In this document: positions 8,354 to 17,670 of the stretch, in pieces
Numbering within the stretch: position 1 is the stretch's first letter
Layout of the letters: each line of letters opens with the position of its first letter
Assembly (NCBI GenBank): GCA_000648925.1
Contig: JFHF01000003.1
Span: 124,001-188,000 of the forward strand
Origin: Caballeronia jiangsuensis
GTDB taxonomy: Bacteria > Pseudomonadota > Gammaproteobacteria > Burkholderiales > Burkholderiaceae
Reading direction: 5' to 3'
Length of the DNA stretch: 64,000 nt
The notes under the pieces: model-generated
What the model saw: only the letters and a program-made list of their open reading frames with translations
Told to the model about the DNA's origin: nothing
Databases searched by the model: none
Translations under genes and position numbers: made by a program

Positions 8354-8397
8354 AAGCCCGCCTTCGGCCGAGCGTATCCGGCCGCGGCGGGCTTTTT
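8354..8397 (+). terminator. Hairpin with T run between ahpC and ahpD
   Basis: AAGCCCGCC (8354-8362) pairs with GGCGGGCTT (8386-8394), followed by five T. It is a good intrinsic terminator inside an otherwise operon-like pair, so ahpD would be expressed by read-through or at a lower level than ahpC. Confidence 0.75.
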
Positions 8398-8421
8398 AAC
8401 GCCATCGAACTGGAGAGAACT

Positions 8422-8946
8422 ATGGAATTCCTGTCTGCGATCAAGGAACTCGTGCCCGACTACGCGAAGGACATTCGCCTGAATGTCGATGGCACGATCG
8501 CCCGCTCATCGCTCGAAGGCAACGATGCGGTCGGCGTCGCGCTAGCCGCCGCGTATGCCGCGAAGGCGACGAAGCTCACCGGCATCATCCGCAATGCGGG
8601 CGTGCTGTCGCCGGAAGAGACCAACGCCGCGCTGACCGCCGCCGCGCTGATGGGCATGAACAACGTCTGGTATCCGTATCTGGAGATGGCCGACAACGCC
8701 GATCTCAAAACGCAGCCCGCCGGCCTGCGCATGAACGCCTATGCGTCGCACGGCGGCGTCGACAAGCGGCGCTTCGAGATGTACGCGCTCGCGGCGTCGA
8801 TCGTCGGCAAGTGCCACTTCTGCGTGAAATCGCACTACGCGAATCTCGTGGCCGAAGGCATGTCGACGACGCAATTGCGCGATGTCGGACGCATCGCGGC
8901 GGTGATCAATGCCGTCGCGCTGACGATCGAGGCGGAAGGCAATTAA
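8422..8946 (+). CDS. ahpD: Alkylhydroperoxidase AhpD
   Basis: A 174-residue protein of the carboxymuconolactone decarboxylase/AhpD fold. The redox motif is C131-H-F-C134 with H138 in GKCHFCVKSHYANL, the AhpD signature. It acts as the reductant for AhpC in the cytoplasm and has weak peroxidase activity itself. It follows ahpC on the same strand beyond an intrinsic terminator. GAGAGAAC just before the ATG is the likely ribosome site. Length and motif spacing match the family fully. Confidence 0.92.
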   Translation: MEFLSAIKELVPDYAKDIRLNVDGTIARSSLEGNDAVGVALAAAYAAKATKLTGIIRNAGVLSPEETNAALTAAALMGMNNVWYPYLEMADNADLKTQPAGLRMNAYASHGGVDKRRFEMYALAASIVGKCHFCVKSHYANLVAEGMSTTQLRDVGRIAAVINAVALTIEAEGN

Positions 8947-8956
8947 GTCTTCGAAA

Positions 8957-8981
8957 ACGCCACGCTCCGGCAGCGTGGCGT
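8957..8981. terminator. Bidirectional hairpin between ahpD and ispF
   Basis: ACGCCACGCT and AGCGTGGCGT form a perfect 10-bp stem with a 5-base loop, between two converging genes. On the minus strand it is followed by TTTT, so it probably ends the ispD-ispF transcript. Confidence 0.7.
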
Positions 8982-8985
8982 CGTC

Positions 8986-9477
8986 TCATCCGTCGATCGA
9001 TGTACGGCGCAGCAGCACCGCAGCCTGCGCCTCGATGCCTTCCTTGCGGCCGAGATAGCCCAGCTTTTCGTTGGTCTTGGCCTTCACGTTCACGCGGTCG
9101 ATGGAGAGATCGAGATCGGCGGCGATATTCGTGCGCATCGCATCGATATGCGGCGCGAGTTTCGGCGCCTGCGCGATGATCGTGCTGTCGACGTTCGCGA
9201 TGGCGAATCCCGCTTCCGACACGCGCTTGAACGCCTCGCGCAGCAGCACGCGGCTGTCGGCGCCGGCGAATTCCGTCGCCGTGTCCGGAAAATGCCGGCC
9301 GATATCGCCGAGCGACGCCGCGCCGAAGAGCGCATCGGTGATCGCGTGCAGGAGCACGTCGGCGTCGGAGTGGCCGAGCAGGCCGCGTTCGTAGGGAATC
9401 GTCACGCCGCCGATGATGAGCGGGCGGCCCTCGACGAGCTGGTGGACGTCGTACCCTTGTCCGATTCTGAAATCCAT
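8986..9477 (-). CDS. ispF: 2-C-methyl-D-erythritol 2,4-cyclodiphosphate synthase IspF
   Basis: A 163-residue enzyme of the MEP isoprenoid pathway, forming the cyclic diphosphate from the IspE product and releasing CMP. The metal-binding residues D10 and H12 are seen in GQGYDVHQL, with the third ligand His in [31 protein letters not shown] is the conserved C-terminal block. The start at 9475-9477 ([12 protein letters not shown]) fits family length; an in-frame extension upstream runs into the ispD 3' end. It follows ispD by 26 bases on the same strand, the usual ispDF order. Confidence 0.96.
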   Translation of the reverse strand: MDFRIGQGYDVHQLVEGRPLIIGGVTIPYERGLLGHSDADVLLHAITDALFGAASLGDIGRHFPDTATEFAGADSRVLLREAFKRVSEAGFAIANVDSTIIAQAPKLAPHIDAMRTNIAADLDLSIDRVNVKAKTNEKLGYLGRKEGIEAQAAVLLRRTSIDG

Positions 9478-9503
9478 CGATTCAAACCTTCGTTGAGTGT
9501 GAG

Positions 9504-10238
9504 TCAGGCGTTCGCCGAAAGGACCGCGCCCGCGAGCGCGAAATCTTCCGGATAGGTCACCTTGAAGTTGCGCAAGCTGCCCTGAACTAGTTTCGGCGAG
9601 TGCCCGAGCCATTCGACGGCGCTCGCTTCGTCCGTCAGATCGTGGCCGTCGTGACGCGCACGCTCGATCGCTTCGCGCAGCATGCCGAGCCGGAACATTT
9701 GCGGCGTCTGCGCCTGCCAGAGCCCGTCGCGCGATTCCGTGCGTGCGATGCGCGTCTCGCTTTCGCCAGCAGCGGCAGGCACATCGGGCATGTTCGGTGC
9801 GACGCGCTTGAGCGTATCCGCGAGCGGCAGTGCGAGAATGCCGCCGACCGTATCATCGCGCAGTTCCGCGACAAGTTTGCGAATCAGCTCCGGCGTGATG
9901 CCGGGCCGCGCGGCGTCGTGCACGAGCACCCAGTCGTCCTCGCGCGCGCCGAATTTCGCGAGCGCGAGCAGCCCGTTGTACACCGACGCCTGCCGCGAGG
10001 CGCCGCCGCAGCGCTCGACCGCGAAACGCAGACCGGCGAAGCGGCGGGCGTCGAAATGATGGTCGTCCGGTGCGAGCACGACGAGTGTCTGCGAGAATTC
10101 GGAGCACGCGTCGAACGCCGCAAGCGAGTACGCGAGCATCGGACGGCCCGCGACAGTCTGGTATTGCTTCGGTATCGGCGCACCGGAACGGCTGCCGGTT
10201 CCGGCGCAGGGAATCAGTGAAAACAGGCGCGAAGTCAC
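9504..10238 (-). CDS. ispD: 2-C-methyl-D-erythritol 4-phosphate cytidylyltransferase IspD
   Basis: A 244-residue enzyme that joins CTP and methylerythritol phosphate in the MEP pathway. The nucleotide-binding loop [12 protein letters not shown] with [15 protein letters not shown], the [13 protein letters not shown] block and [12 protein letters not shown] are all family signatures. I chose the GTG at 10236-10238 (reading [13 protein letters not shown]), which matches the usual N-terminus; a TTG eight codons up is possible but adds atypical residues. A segment around residues 158-172 (after [13 protein letters not shown]) is slightly longer than in close relatives. It is co-transcribed with ispF and divergent from mfd. 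Confidence 0.94.
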   Translation of the reverse strand: MTSRLFSLIPCAGTGSRSGAPIPKQYQTVAGRPMLAYSLAAFDACSEFSQTLVVLAPDDHHFDARRFAGLRFAVERCGGASRQASVYNGLLALAKFGAREDDWVLVHDAARPGITPELIRKLVAELRDDTVGGILALPLADTLKRVAPNMPDVPAAAGESETRIARTESRDGLWQAQTPQMFRLGMLREAIERARHDGHDLTDEASAVEWLGHSPKLVQGSLRNFKVTYPEDFALAGAVLSANA

Positions 10239-10364
10239 GGGCGAATAATGTGGGCAAGTCAAAGTTGAAGCCCGGATTTTATAATAGGTCTTTCGCGATC
10301 ACGTCCCGCGCGCGGTAATCGACTCTCCGAACCCGCGTTTGCCGGACGGCTCCATGCACACTCT

Positions 10365-13300
10365 ATGCCTTCCAAAGCCGTCAACGCGCAGTCCAGTTCT
10401 CCCATCGCGCTCGTGAAGCCGGGCCAGCGCTTCGTCTTCGACGGGGCCTCCGGCTCCGCCGATGCGCTCGCCATCGCGCGCTATCACACCGCGTATCGCG
10501 AGAGCGTGCCGCTCCTGACGGTCCTGACCGCGGGCGCCGTCGATGCGCAGCGCCTCGCCGCCGAAATCCCCTTTTTCGCGCCGGACGCGCGCGTGCGGCT
10601 TCTGCCGGACTGGGAAACGCTGCCGTACGACACGTTCTCGCCGCACCAGGATCTCGTGTCCGAGCGTCTCGCCACGCTGCACGACCTCGGCGAAGGCCGT
10701 TGCGACATTCTGATCGTGCCCGCGACGACGGCGCTTTACCGCATGCCGCCCGCCTCGTTTCTCGCGGCCTACACGTTCTCGTTCACGCAGGGCGAGCGTC
10801 TGAACGAAGCCAAGCTCAAGGCGCAATTGACGCTCGCGGGCTACGAGCACGTGAGTCAGGTCGTGCGGCCGGGCGAATACTGCGTGCGCGGCTCGCTCAT
10901 CGACCTGTATCCGATGGGCTCGGCGCTGCCCTATCGCATCGACCTGTTCGACGATCAGGTGGACTCCATCCGCGCGTTCGATCCCGACACGCAGCGCAGC
11001 CTCTACCCCGTGCGCGACGTGCGTCTGCTGCCGGGCCGCGAGTTTCCGTTCGACGAAGCCGCGCGCACCGCCTTTCGCAGCCGCTGGCGTGAAGTCTTCG
11101 AGGGCGATCCGAGCCGCTCGCAGATTTACAAGGACATCGGCATCGGCGTGCCGTCGGCGGGCATCGAATATTATCTGCCGCTCTTTTTCGACGAAACCGC
11201 CACCCTCTTCCACTATCTGCCGGAAGGCTCGCAGCTCGCGTTCGTCGGCGACATGGACGCGGCGATCAAGCGCTTCACGAACGACACGAAGCAGCGCTTC
11301 GACTTTCTCTCGCACGACCGCGAGCGGCCCTTGCTCGAACCGCGCCGGCTCTTTCTGAGCGACGACGATTTCTTCACGTTCGCGAAGCCCTTCGCCCAAC
11401 TGAAATTCCCGAGCACGCCGGAAGGCGGCTGGGCGGTACCGCTGCCGGGTCTCGCCCTCGACCGTCACGCCGACGAACCCTTGCTCGCGCTGCGCCATTA
11501 TCTGGAGCAGACGGAGAACCGCGTGATGCTCGTCGCGGAATCGGCGGGACGGCGTGAAACGATGCAGCAACTGCTCGCGGACAACGGCCTGCGCGGCGAG
11601 TTGCGCGATACGTTCCAGGAGTGGCTCACGAGCGACGCCAGATTCACGCTCGGCATCGCGCCGCTGGCGAACGGCTTCGCGCTGCCCGCGGAGAAGCTGT
11701 CGATCATCACCGAGACGGAGCTCTACGGGCCGCTCGCGCGCCGCGCCGGACGACGTCGCCAGGAGCAGGCGAGCAACGTCGATTCGATGGTCCGCGATCT
11801 CGCCGAGCTGAAGGTCGGCGATCCCGTCGTTCATGCGCAGCACGGCATCGGCCGCTACATGGGCCTCGTGTCGATGGATCTGGGCGAAGGCGAAACCGAA
11901 TTCCTGCATCTCGAGTACCAGAACGAATCGAAGCTGTATGTGCCGGTCGCGCAGTTGCATGTGATCTCGCGCTACAGCGGCGCGGACCCGGAGAGCGCGC
12001 CTCTGCACACGCTCGGTTCCGGCCAGTGGGAAAAGGCCAAGCGCAAGGCTGCGCAGCAAATCCGCGATACGGCGGCGGAACTCCTCAACCTCTACGCGCG
12101 CCGCGCCGCGCGCGAGGGCTACGCGTTCAAGCTCGAACCGCGCGATTACGTGAAGTTCGCGGAAAGCTTCGGCTTCGAGGAAACGCCCGATCAGGCGGCG
12201 GCGATCGCGGCGGTGATCGGCGACATGACGAGCGGCAAGCCGATGGACCGTCTCGTGTGCGGCGACGTCGGCTTCGGCAAGACGGAAGTCGCGCTGCGCG
12301 CCGCGTTCATCGCGGTGATGGCGGGCAAGCAGGTCGCGATTCTTTCGCCCACTACGCTGCTCGCCGAACAGCACACGCAGACCTTCACCGACCGCTTCGC
12401 CGACTGGCCCGTGCGAATCGCGGAGCTGTCGCGCTTCAAGACCGGCAAGGAAGTGTCGACGGCCGTGCAGCAGATCAACGACGGCTCGGTCGATATCGTC
12501 ATCGGCACACACAAGCTCTTGTCGGGCGATGTGAAGTTCAAGCGGCTCGGGCTCGTGATCATCGACGAGGAACACCGCTTCGGCGTGCGGCAGAAGGAAG
12601 CGTTGAAGGCGTTGCGCGCCGAAGTCGACGTGCTCACGCTCACCGCGACGCCGATTCCGCGCACGCTCGGCATGGCGCTCGAAGGCCTGCGCGATTTCTC
12701 CGTGATCGCGACCGCGCCGCAGAAGCGACTCGCGATCAAGACCTTCGTGCGGCGCGAGGAAGACGGCGTGATCCGCGAGGCGATGCTGCGCGAACTCAAG
12801 CGCGGCGGACAGGTGTACTTCCTGCACAACGAAGTCGAGACGATCGAGAATCGCCGCACGATGCTCGAAGCGTTGGTGCCGGAAGCGCGCATCGCGGTCG
12901 CGCACGGACAGATGCACGAACGCGAGCTCGAACGCGTGATGCGCGATTTCGTCGGGCAGCGCGCGAACGTGCTGTTGTGCACGACGATCATCGAAACGGG
13001 CATCGACGTGCCGAGCGCGAACACGATCCTCATGCATCGCTCGGACAAGTTCGGTCTCGCGCAGTTGCATCAGTTGCGCGGACGCGTCGGGCGCTCGCAT
13101 CACCAGGCGTATGCGTATCTGCTGGTGCACGATCCGCAGTCGCTGACCAAGCAGGCGCAGCGCCGGCTCGAAGCGATCCAGCAGATGGAGGAGCTCGGCT
13201 CGGGCTTCTATCTCGCGATGCACGACCTCGAAATCCGCGGCACGGGCGAAGTGCTCGGCGACAAGCAGTCGGGCGAGATTCACGAGATCGGCTTCCAGCT

Positions 13301-13838
13301 TTACACGGACATGCTGAACGACGCGGTGCGCGCGCTGAAGGAAGGCCGCGAGCCGGATCTGAACGCGCCGCTTGCCGCGACGACCGAGATCAACCTGCAT
13401 GCGCCGGCGATCTTGCCCGCCGATTATTGCGGCGATGTGCAGGAGCGTCTGTCGCTGTACAAGCGGCTTGCGAACTGTGAATCGAGCGATGCCATCGACG
13501 GCATTCTCGAAGAACTCGTCGACCGCTTCGGCAAGCTGCCGCCGCAGGCGCATGCGCTCGTCGAGACGCATCGGCTGAGGCTGGCCGCGAAGCCGCTCGG
13601 CATCTCGAAGATCGATGCGGCCGAGCAGTCGATCTCGCTGCAGTTCATTCCGAATCCGCCCGTTGATGGGATGAAGATCATCGAGATGGTGCAGAAGCAT
13701 AAGCACATCAAGCTCGCGGGGCAGGACAAGTTGCGCATCGAGGCGCGGAGTCCCGATCTTGCTGTGCGGATTTCTACGGTTAAGGAGACGCTAAGGGCGT
13801 TGGGTGGGCCGGTGAGGCAGGCGGTTGGTGTGCGGTGA
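10365..13838 (+). CDS. mfd: Transcription-repair coupling factor Mfd
   Basis: A 1157-residue ATPase that removes RNA polymerase stalled at lesions and recruits UvrA. Regions in order: a UvrB-like N-terminal part (to about 350), the RNA-polymerase interaction domain starting with LKVGDPVVHAQHGIGRYMGL (about 485-560), the RecG-like motor with Walker A GDVGFGKTEVALR, the DEEHRFG helicase box, LTATPIPRTL and QLRGRVGR, then the C-terminal regulatory domain to the end. Length is normal. The gene is single and divergent from ispD. Its stop is only two bases from the start of repeat element A, and the last 150 bases are less GC-rich than the rest. Confidence 0.97.
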   Translation: MPSKAVNAQSSSPIALVKPGQRFVFDGASGSADALAIARYHTAYRESVPLLTVLTAGAVDAQRLAAEIPFFAPDARVRLLPDWETLPYDTFSPHQDLVSERLATLHDLGEGRCDILIVPATTALYRMPPASFLAAYTFSFTQGERLNEAKLKAQLTLAGYEHVSQVVRPGEYCVRGSLIDLYPMGSALPYRIDLFDDQVDSIRAFDPDTQRSLYPVRDVRLLPGREFPFDEAARTAFRSRWREVFEGDPSRSQIYKDIGIGVPSAGIEYYLPLFFDETATLFHYLPEGSQLAFVGDMDAAIKRFTNDTKQRFDFLSHDRERPLLEPRRLFLSDDDFFTFAKPFAQLKFPSTPEGGWAVPLPGLALDRHADEPLLALRHYLEQTENRVMLVAESAGRRETMQQLLADNGLRGELRDTFQEWLTSDARFTLGIAPLANGFALPAEKLSIITETELYGPLARRAGRRRQEQASNVDSMVRDLAELKVGDPVVHAQHGIGRYMGLVSMDLGEGETEFLHLEYQNESKLYVPVAQLHVISRYSGADPESAPLHTLGSGQWEKAKRKAAQQIRDTAAELLNLYARRAAREGYAFKLEPRDYVKFAESFGFEETPDQAAAIAAVIGDMTSGKPMDRLVCGDVGFGKTEVALRAAFIAVMAGKQVAILSPTTLLAEQHTQTFTDRFADWPVRIAELSRFKTGKEVSTAVQQINDGSVDIVIGTHKLLSGDVKFKRLGLVIIDEEHRFGVRQKEALKALRAEVDVLTLTATPIPRTLGMALEGLRDFSVIATAPQKRLAIKTFVRREEDGVIREAMLRELKRGGQVYFLHNEVETIENRRTMLEALVPEARIAVAHGQMHERELERVMRDFVGQRANVLLCTTIIETGIDVPSANTILMHRSDKFGLAQLHQLRGRVGRSHHQAYAYLLVHDPQSLTKQAQRRLEAIQQMEELGSGFYLAMHDLEIRGTGEVLGDKQSGEIHEIGFQLYTDMLNDAVRALKEGREPDLNAPLAATTEINLHAPAILPADYCGDVQERLSLYKRLANCESSDAIDGILEELVDRFGKLPPQAHALVETHRLRLAAKPLGISKIDAAEQSISLQFIPNPPVDGMKIIEMVQKHKHIKLAGQDKLRIEARSPDLAVRISTVKETLRALGGPVRQAVGVR

Positions 13839-13877
13839 GGGTTTTGGTTTCTGTGGTGGATTGCCTGAATTCGTGTC

Positions 13878-13950
13878 GGTCTATTAGCACTGCCCCTCCC
13901 CGGGGCGGGGGTCACTTTCTTTGCTGCTGCAAAGAAAGTAACCAAAGAAA
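13878..13950 (+). repeat. Left inverted terminus of element A
   Basis: A 73-bp core from GGTCTATTAGCACTG to ACCAAAGAAA. It holds a GCCCC-TCCCC-GGGGC hairpin followed by a T-rich patch, and a second hairpin with a 10-bp stem CTTTCTTTGC/GCAAAGAAAG and loop TGCT. The first hairpin plus TCACTTTCTTT could end mfd transcription. It is identical in its variable bases to the reverse complement of 54026-54098, apart from a few changes. Confidence 0.85.
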
Positions 13951-14368
13951 GCAGCTTCTCATCGCCCGCGGTCACACGCACGTTGGCCACACTTGCCAGC
14001 CACCGGCGGCACTCGCCTAAGTGTCGCCCTCGAAGGCCCAATCGGGCTTGGCTCGCGCACGGTCTGACGCACCAAATGTTTTAGCGTGCTGGTTCAGCAC
14101 GAAATGGTTCCGGCACAGCGCTACGCGCTGCCGTTGGGTATGCGAGGGAAACCATCGAAGAAGAAGCCCACGCACACCCGATTGACCCATCGGCCGCGAA
14201 GCGGGCCGGAGCTATTTGGTGCTGAACCAATTTGTTATGTGGTGCGATGTGTCGGACCGTGCGCGGTCCAAGCCCTTGTCTGCTTGTGAGGGCACTCTCT
14301 AGTGCCGGGCCATTAGGCCAATCGTCTGTGCCGCGGCCGGTGTGAAGTGCTTAGGCTGGGGATAGCTG

Positions 14369-14441
14369 TTTCTTTGGTTACTTTCTTTGCAGCAGCAAAG
14401 AAAGTGACTGCCGCCCCGCACAGGGGCAGTGCTAATAGACC
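14369..14441 (-). repeat. Right inverted terminus of element A
   Basis: A 73-bp reverse-complement counterpart of 13878-13950. The hairpin variant here is GCCCC-TGTGC-GGGGC, with the 10-bp stem hairpin (loop AGCA on this strand) conserved. It lies about 105 bases ahead of argE. Confidence 0.85.
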
Positions 14442-14546
14442 ACCGCGAACACGGGATCCGGCGAAACCCAAACCCCAAAAGCCCCCCCTGCGGGCCAGCA
14501 CCCCACATTTGGGCTATGATCAAACCCTACCCGCCGGAGCCAAAAA

Positions 14547-15773
14547 ATGTCCCAAACCGCTGATGCGGCGCATCCCGAAGCTCAATCCAGGACCGAAACG
14601 CCCATTTCCCTGCCGTGGATCGAACGGCTAGTCTCCATCGACACAGTCAGCCGCAATCCGAACCTCGGCCTGATCGAAACCGTCCGCGACGAATTGCGCC
14701 ACGCCGGCATCGAAGCGACCATCACCAACGATCCGCGCGGCCAGTGGGCGAACCTCTTCGCCACGGTCCCGGCGCACGACGGCGAGACCAACGGCGGCAT
14801 CGTGCTGTCGGGTCATACCGATGTCGTGCCGGTCGACGGTCAGGACTGGCAGAGCGACCCGTTCAAGCCCGAAGTCCGCGATGGCCTGCTCTACGGCCGC
14901 GGCTCGTGCGACATGAAAGGTTTCATCGGCGCGGCGCTCGCGATGCTGCCGAAAATGCAGGCGACGAAGCTCGCCAAACCCATCCACTTCGCGCTGTCCT
15001 ACGACGAAGAAGTCGGCTGTGCCGGTGCGCCGCTGATGATCGCGGACCTGCAAAAGCGCGGCGTGAAACCGGACGGCTGCATCGTCGGCGAGCCGACATC
15101 CATGCGCCCGATCATCGCGCATAAAGGCATCAACACGTATCACTGCTGCGTGCGCGGGTTCGCCGCGCACTCGTCGCTGACGCCGAAGGGCCTGAATGCC
15201 ATCGAGTATGCGGCGCGGCTCATCTGTCACATCCGCGATCTCGTCGACGAGTTCCGCGCGAAGGGTCCGTTCGACGAGCTCTACGACGTGCCCTTCACCA
15301 CCGGTCAGACGAGCACGATCAAAGGCGGCAACGCAATCAACACCGTGCCCGCCGAATGCAACTTCGAGTTCGAGTTCCGCAATCTGCCGACGATAGATCC
15401 CGACCAGATCTTCAGACGCATCGAGTCCTACGCGCACGACACGCTGCTGCCGAAGATGCTGAAGGAGCACGGCAACGCGGCCATCGAATTCACGAAGCTC
15501 GCGTCGGCGCCGGGCCTCGACGCCACCGAGCAGGCCGCGATCACGCAGCTCGTGCGCGCGCTCACGCAGAATCAGGAGAAGCACAAGGTCGCCTACGGCA
15601 CCGAAGCGGGCCTGTTCGCCAATGCCGGCGTGCCGAGCATCGTGTGCGGTCCGGGCAATATCGAGCAGGCGCACAAGGCGAACGAGTACGTGTCGCTCGA
15701 ACAACTCGTCCAGTGCGAGGCGTTCCTCGGCAAGTTCATTCACAGCATGTCCGTCGAAGCACAGGCTCGCTGA
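14547..15773 (+). CDS. argE: Acetylornithine deacetylase ArgE
   Basis: A 408-residue M20-family metallohydrolase that removes the acetyl group from N2-acetylornithine in arginine synthesis. The zinc ligands and catalytic residues are seen as H90 and D92 in LSGHTDVVPVDG, D122 in GRGSCDMKGF and E154-E155 in SYDEEVGCAG. GTEAGLF and CGPGN near the end are typical of ArgE rather than DapE. The start at ATG 14547 has GGAG about 10 bases ahead. It lies 66 bases after repeat element A and 19 bases ahead of a PLP dehydratase on the same strand. Confidence 0.92.
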   Translation: MSQTADAAHPEAQSRTETPISLPWIERLVSIDTVSRNPNLGLIETVRDELRHAGIEATITNDPRGQWANLFATVPAHDGETNGGIVLSGHTDVVPVDGQDWQSDPFKPEVRDGLLYGRGSCDMKGFIGAALAMLPKMQATKLAKPIHFALSYDEEVGCAGAPLMIADLQKRGVKPDGCIVGEPTSMRPIIAHKGINTYHCCVRGFAAHSSLTPKGLNAIEYAARLICHIRDLVDEFRAKGPFDELYDVPFTTGQTSTIKGGNAINTVPAECNFEFEFRNLPTIDPDQIFRRIESYAHDTLLPKMLKEHGNAAIEFTKLASAPGLDATEQAAITQLVRALTQNQEKHKVAYGTEAGLFANAGVPSIVCGPGNIEQAHKANEYVSLEQLVQCEAFLGKFIHSMSVEAQAR

Positions 15774-15792
15774 CTCTTCAGAACAAAAAGCC

Positions 15793-16797
15793 ATGTCCAC
15801 TGCCACGCAGCATTCCGACAATACGATCGACGGCACGCCGATTCCGACGCTCGACGAAATCGCCGAGCAGCACATGGCGCTCACGCCCTGGGTCGCGCGC
15901 ACGCCGACCTTCGAACGTCACGATTTTCCGACGCTCGAAGGCACGCCGATCACGTTCAAGTTCGAACTGCTGCAGGCGAGCGGCACGTTCAAGGCGCGCG
16001 GCGCGTTCTCGAACATCCTCGCGCTTTCGGAAAGCGAACGCTCGGCAGGCGTCACCTGCGTGTCGGCGGGCAATCACGCGGTGGCCGTGGCCTACGCGGC
16101 GCAGCGCATGGGCGTGGGTGCGAAAGTCGTCATCATCAAGAGCGCAAGTCCGGCGCGCGTCGCGCTGTGCCGGCGCTTCGGCGCGGACGTGGTGTTCGCG
16201 GAGAATGTCGCGGAGGCATTCGATGTCGTGCGACGCGTCGAAGCGGAAGAAGGACGCGTATTCATCCATCCGTTCAACGGCTATCGCACGGTGCTCGGCA
16301 CGGCGACGCTCGGCTACGAGTGGACCTCGCAAGCGCCCGATCTCGATGCCGTTATCCTGCCGATCGGCGGTGGCGGCCTGGCCGCGGGCGTATCGACGGC
16401 GATGCGTCTTGCGAATCCGTCGCTGCATGTCTTCGGCGTCGAGCCGGAAGGATCGGACGCGATGAAGCGCAGTTTCGAAGCGAATCACACGATCAAGATG
16501 GGCGCGATGCACGGCATCGCCGATTCGCTGATGGCCCCGCACACCGAGCAGTACAGCTACGAGTTGTGCCGGCGGCATATCGATGACATCGTGACCGTGT
16601 CGGACGATGCGTTGCGGCATGGCATGCTGCAACTCTTCAGTGAACTCAAGCTCGCGGTCGAACCGGCTTGCGCGGCCGCCACCGCCGCCCTGCTCGGCCC
16701 GTTGCGCGAGCGTTTGCAGGGCAAGCGCGTCGGCGTGCTGTTGTGCGGCACCAATACCGATCCGGCGACCTTCGGCAAACACCTGGCGAACGCCTGA
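15793..16797 (+). CDS. Threonine/serine dehydratase-like PLP enzyme
   Basis: A 334-residue fold-type II PLP enzyme. The cofactor lysine is K67 in ASGTFKARGAF; SAGNHA (91-96) and the phosphate-binding loop PIGGGGLAAG follow, as in threonine ammonia-lyases and serine racemases. It lacks the C-terminal ACT-like regulatory domain of biosynthetic IlvA, so a catabolic or side-chain role is likely; threo-hydroxyaspartate dehydratase is an alternative. It starts at ATG 15793, 19 bases after argE, and probably shares its transcript. A hairpin follows the stop. Confidence 0.85.
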   Translation: MSTATQHSDNTIDGTPIPTLDEIAEQHMALTPWVARTPTFERHDFPTLEGTPITFKFELLQASGTFKARGAFSNILALSESERSAGVTCVSAGNHAVAVAYAAQRMGVGAKVVIIKSASPARVALCRRFGADVVFAENVAEAFDVVRRVEAEEGRVFIHPFNGYRTVLGTATLGYEWTSQAPDLDAVILPIGGGGLAAGVSTAMRLANPSLHVFGVEPEGSDAMKRSFEANHTIKMGAMHGIADSLMAPHTEQYSYELCRRHIDDIVTVSDDALRHGMLQLFSELKLAVEPACAAATAALLGPLRERLQGKRVGVLLCGTNTDPATFGKHLANA

Positions 16798-16802
16798 AAC
16801 GC

Positions 16803-16829
16803 ACGCGGCCCCGTACAGGGGCCGCGTTT
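16803..16829 (+). terminator. Hairpin after the PLP dehydratase gene
   Basis: ACGCGGCCCC and GGGGCCGCGT form a perfect 10-bp stem with a 5-base loop, followed by only two or three T. It sits between converging genes and probably serves both. Confidence 0.65.
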
Positions 16830-16851
16830 CCATTCGTGAACTTTCTCGGCG

Positions 16852-17670
16852 TTACATCACGCCCGCGAGCCTTCTGCGCTCGCTACGCTGCATGAACGCA
16901 TTCGCCGCGACCACACCGATCGTCACGAGGGCGATAAACAAGGTCGCGAGCGCATTCATCTCGGGATTCAGACCCAGCCGTACACGCGAGAACACGACGA
17001 GCGGCAGCGTCGTCGAGCCTGGGCCGGACAGGAACGCCGACAGCACGAGATCGTCGATCGACAGCGTGAACGACAGCAGCCAGCCGGCGACGAGCGCCTG
17101 CGAAATCAACGGCAGCGTGATCGAGAAGAACACGCGCAGCGGCGTCGCGCCGAGATCGAGCGCGGCTTCCTCCAGCGAAGGATTCAACTCCCGCACGCGC
17201 GATTCCACGATGATCGCCACATACGAAATGCACAGCATCACGTGCCCGATCCAGATCGTGAAGAAGCCACGATCCGGCCAGCCGATGAGCTTCGCCATTT
17301 CGACGAACAGCAGCAGCAGCGAAATGCCCTGAATGACTTCGGGAATCACAAGCGGCTCGTTGATCATGCCCGCATAGAGCGTGAAGCCCTTGAAGCGTCC
17401 CATGCGCGCCAGCACGAAACCCGCCCACGTGCCGATCACGACCGATGCGCACGCCGTAAAGAACGCGATGCGCAACGACAGCCACGCGGCGTTGATCAGC
17501 TCGTCATCGGTGATGAGCGCGCGATACCACTTGAGCGACGGCTCCGTCCACACGGTGACGAGCGGCGAGTCGTTGAACGAATAGACGATGAGACTCAGGA
17601 TCGGGATATACAGGAACGCAAACCCGAGGCCGAGCGCGGTGATCTGCAATGGACGGCTGGGCTTGATCAT
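16852..17670 (-). CDS. potI: Putrescine ABC transporter permease PotI
   Basis: A 272-residue inner-membrane permease with six predicted helices. The cytoplasmic EAA loop reads LEEAALDLGATPLRVFFSITLP, the coupling site for the PotG ATPase. MIKPSRPLQITALGLGFAFLY gives the first helix. The frame stays open upstream, but the ATG at 17668-17670 overlaps the potH stop by four bases (ATGA), which fixes the start and implies translational coupling. It is the last gene of potF-potG-potH-potI, and sequence resembles PotI more than PotC. Confidence 0.92.
   Translation of the reverse strand: MIKPSRPLQITALGLGFAFLYIPILSLIVYSFNDSPLVTVWTEPSLKWYRALITDDELINAAWLSLRIAFFTACASVVIGTWAGFVLARMGRFKGFTLYAGMINEPLVIPEVIQGISLLLLFVEMAKLIGWPDRGFFTIWIGHVMLCISYVAIIVESRVRELNPSLEEAALDLGATPLRVFFSITLPLISQALVAGWLLSFTLSIDDLVLSAFLSGPGSTTLPLVVFSRVRLGLNPEMNALATLFIALVTIGVVAANAFMQRSERRRLAGVM

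Larger units (their letters stand above)
13841..14480. repeat. Repeat element copy A, hairpin-rich with inverted termini
   Basis: An element of about 640 bp with no credible gene. It carries inverted terminal cores (13878-13950 and 14369-14441), weaker extension of the inverted ends to about 13841 and 14480, and two diverged inverted halves inside. For example GCTTGG, CGCGCACGGTC and GGTTCAGCAC recur in the same order and spacing (55 bases) when the right half is reversed. A second copy in opposite orientation lies at 53500-54140. No transposase is encoded, so it is either a MITE-like non-autonomous element or a family of structured intergenic repeats. The boundaries are judged from end similarity and may be off by several bases. 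Confidence 0.8.

Noticed and set aside
10299..13706. A long open frame of 1135 codons on the strand opposite mfd
   Set aside because: It is a shadow produced by GC-rich codon bias; the product is Arg/His/Glu-rich with no family features, while mfd is certain.
13424..14041. Frames within the repeat elements with VTFFAAAKKVT-type peptides (also near 14299-14523, 53457-53666 and 53935-54100)
   Set aside because: They translate the hairpin of the inverted termini, occur in both orientations and have no ribosome sites, so they are probably not genes although such frames are often annotated as hypothetical proteins.
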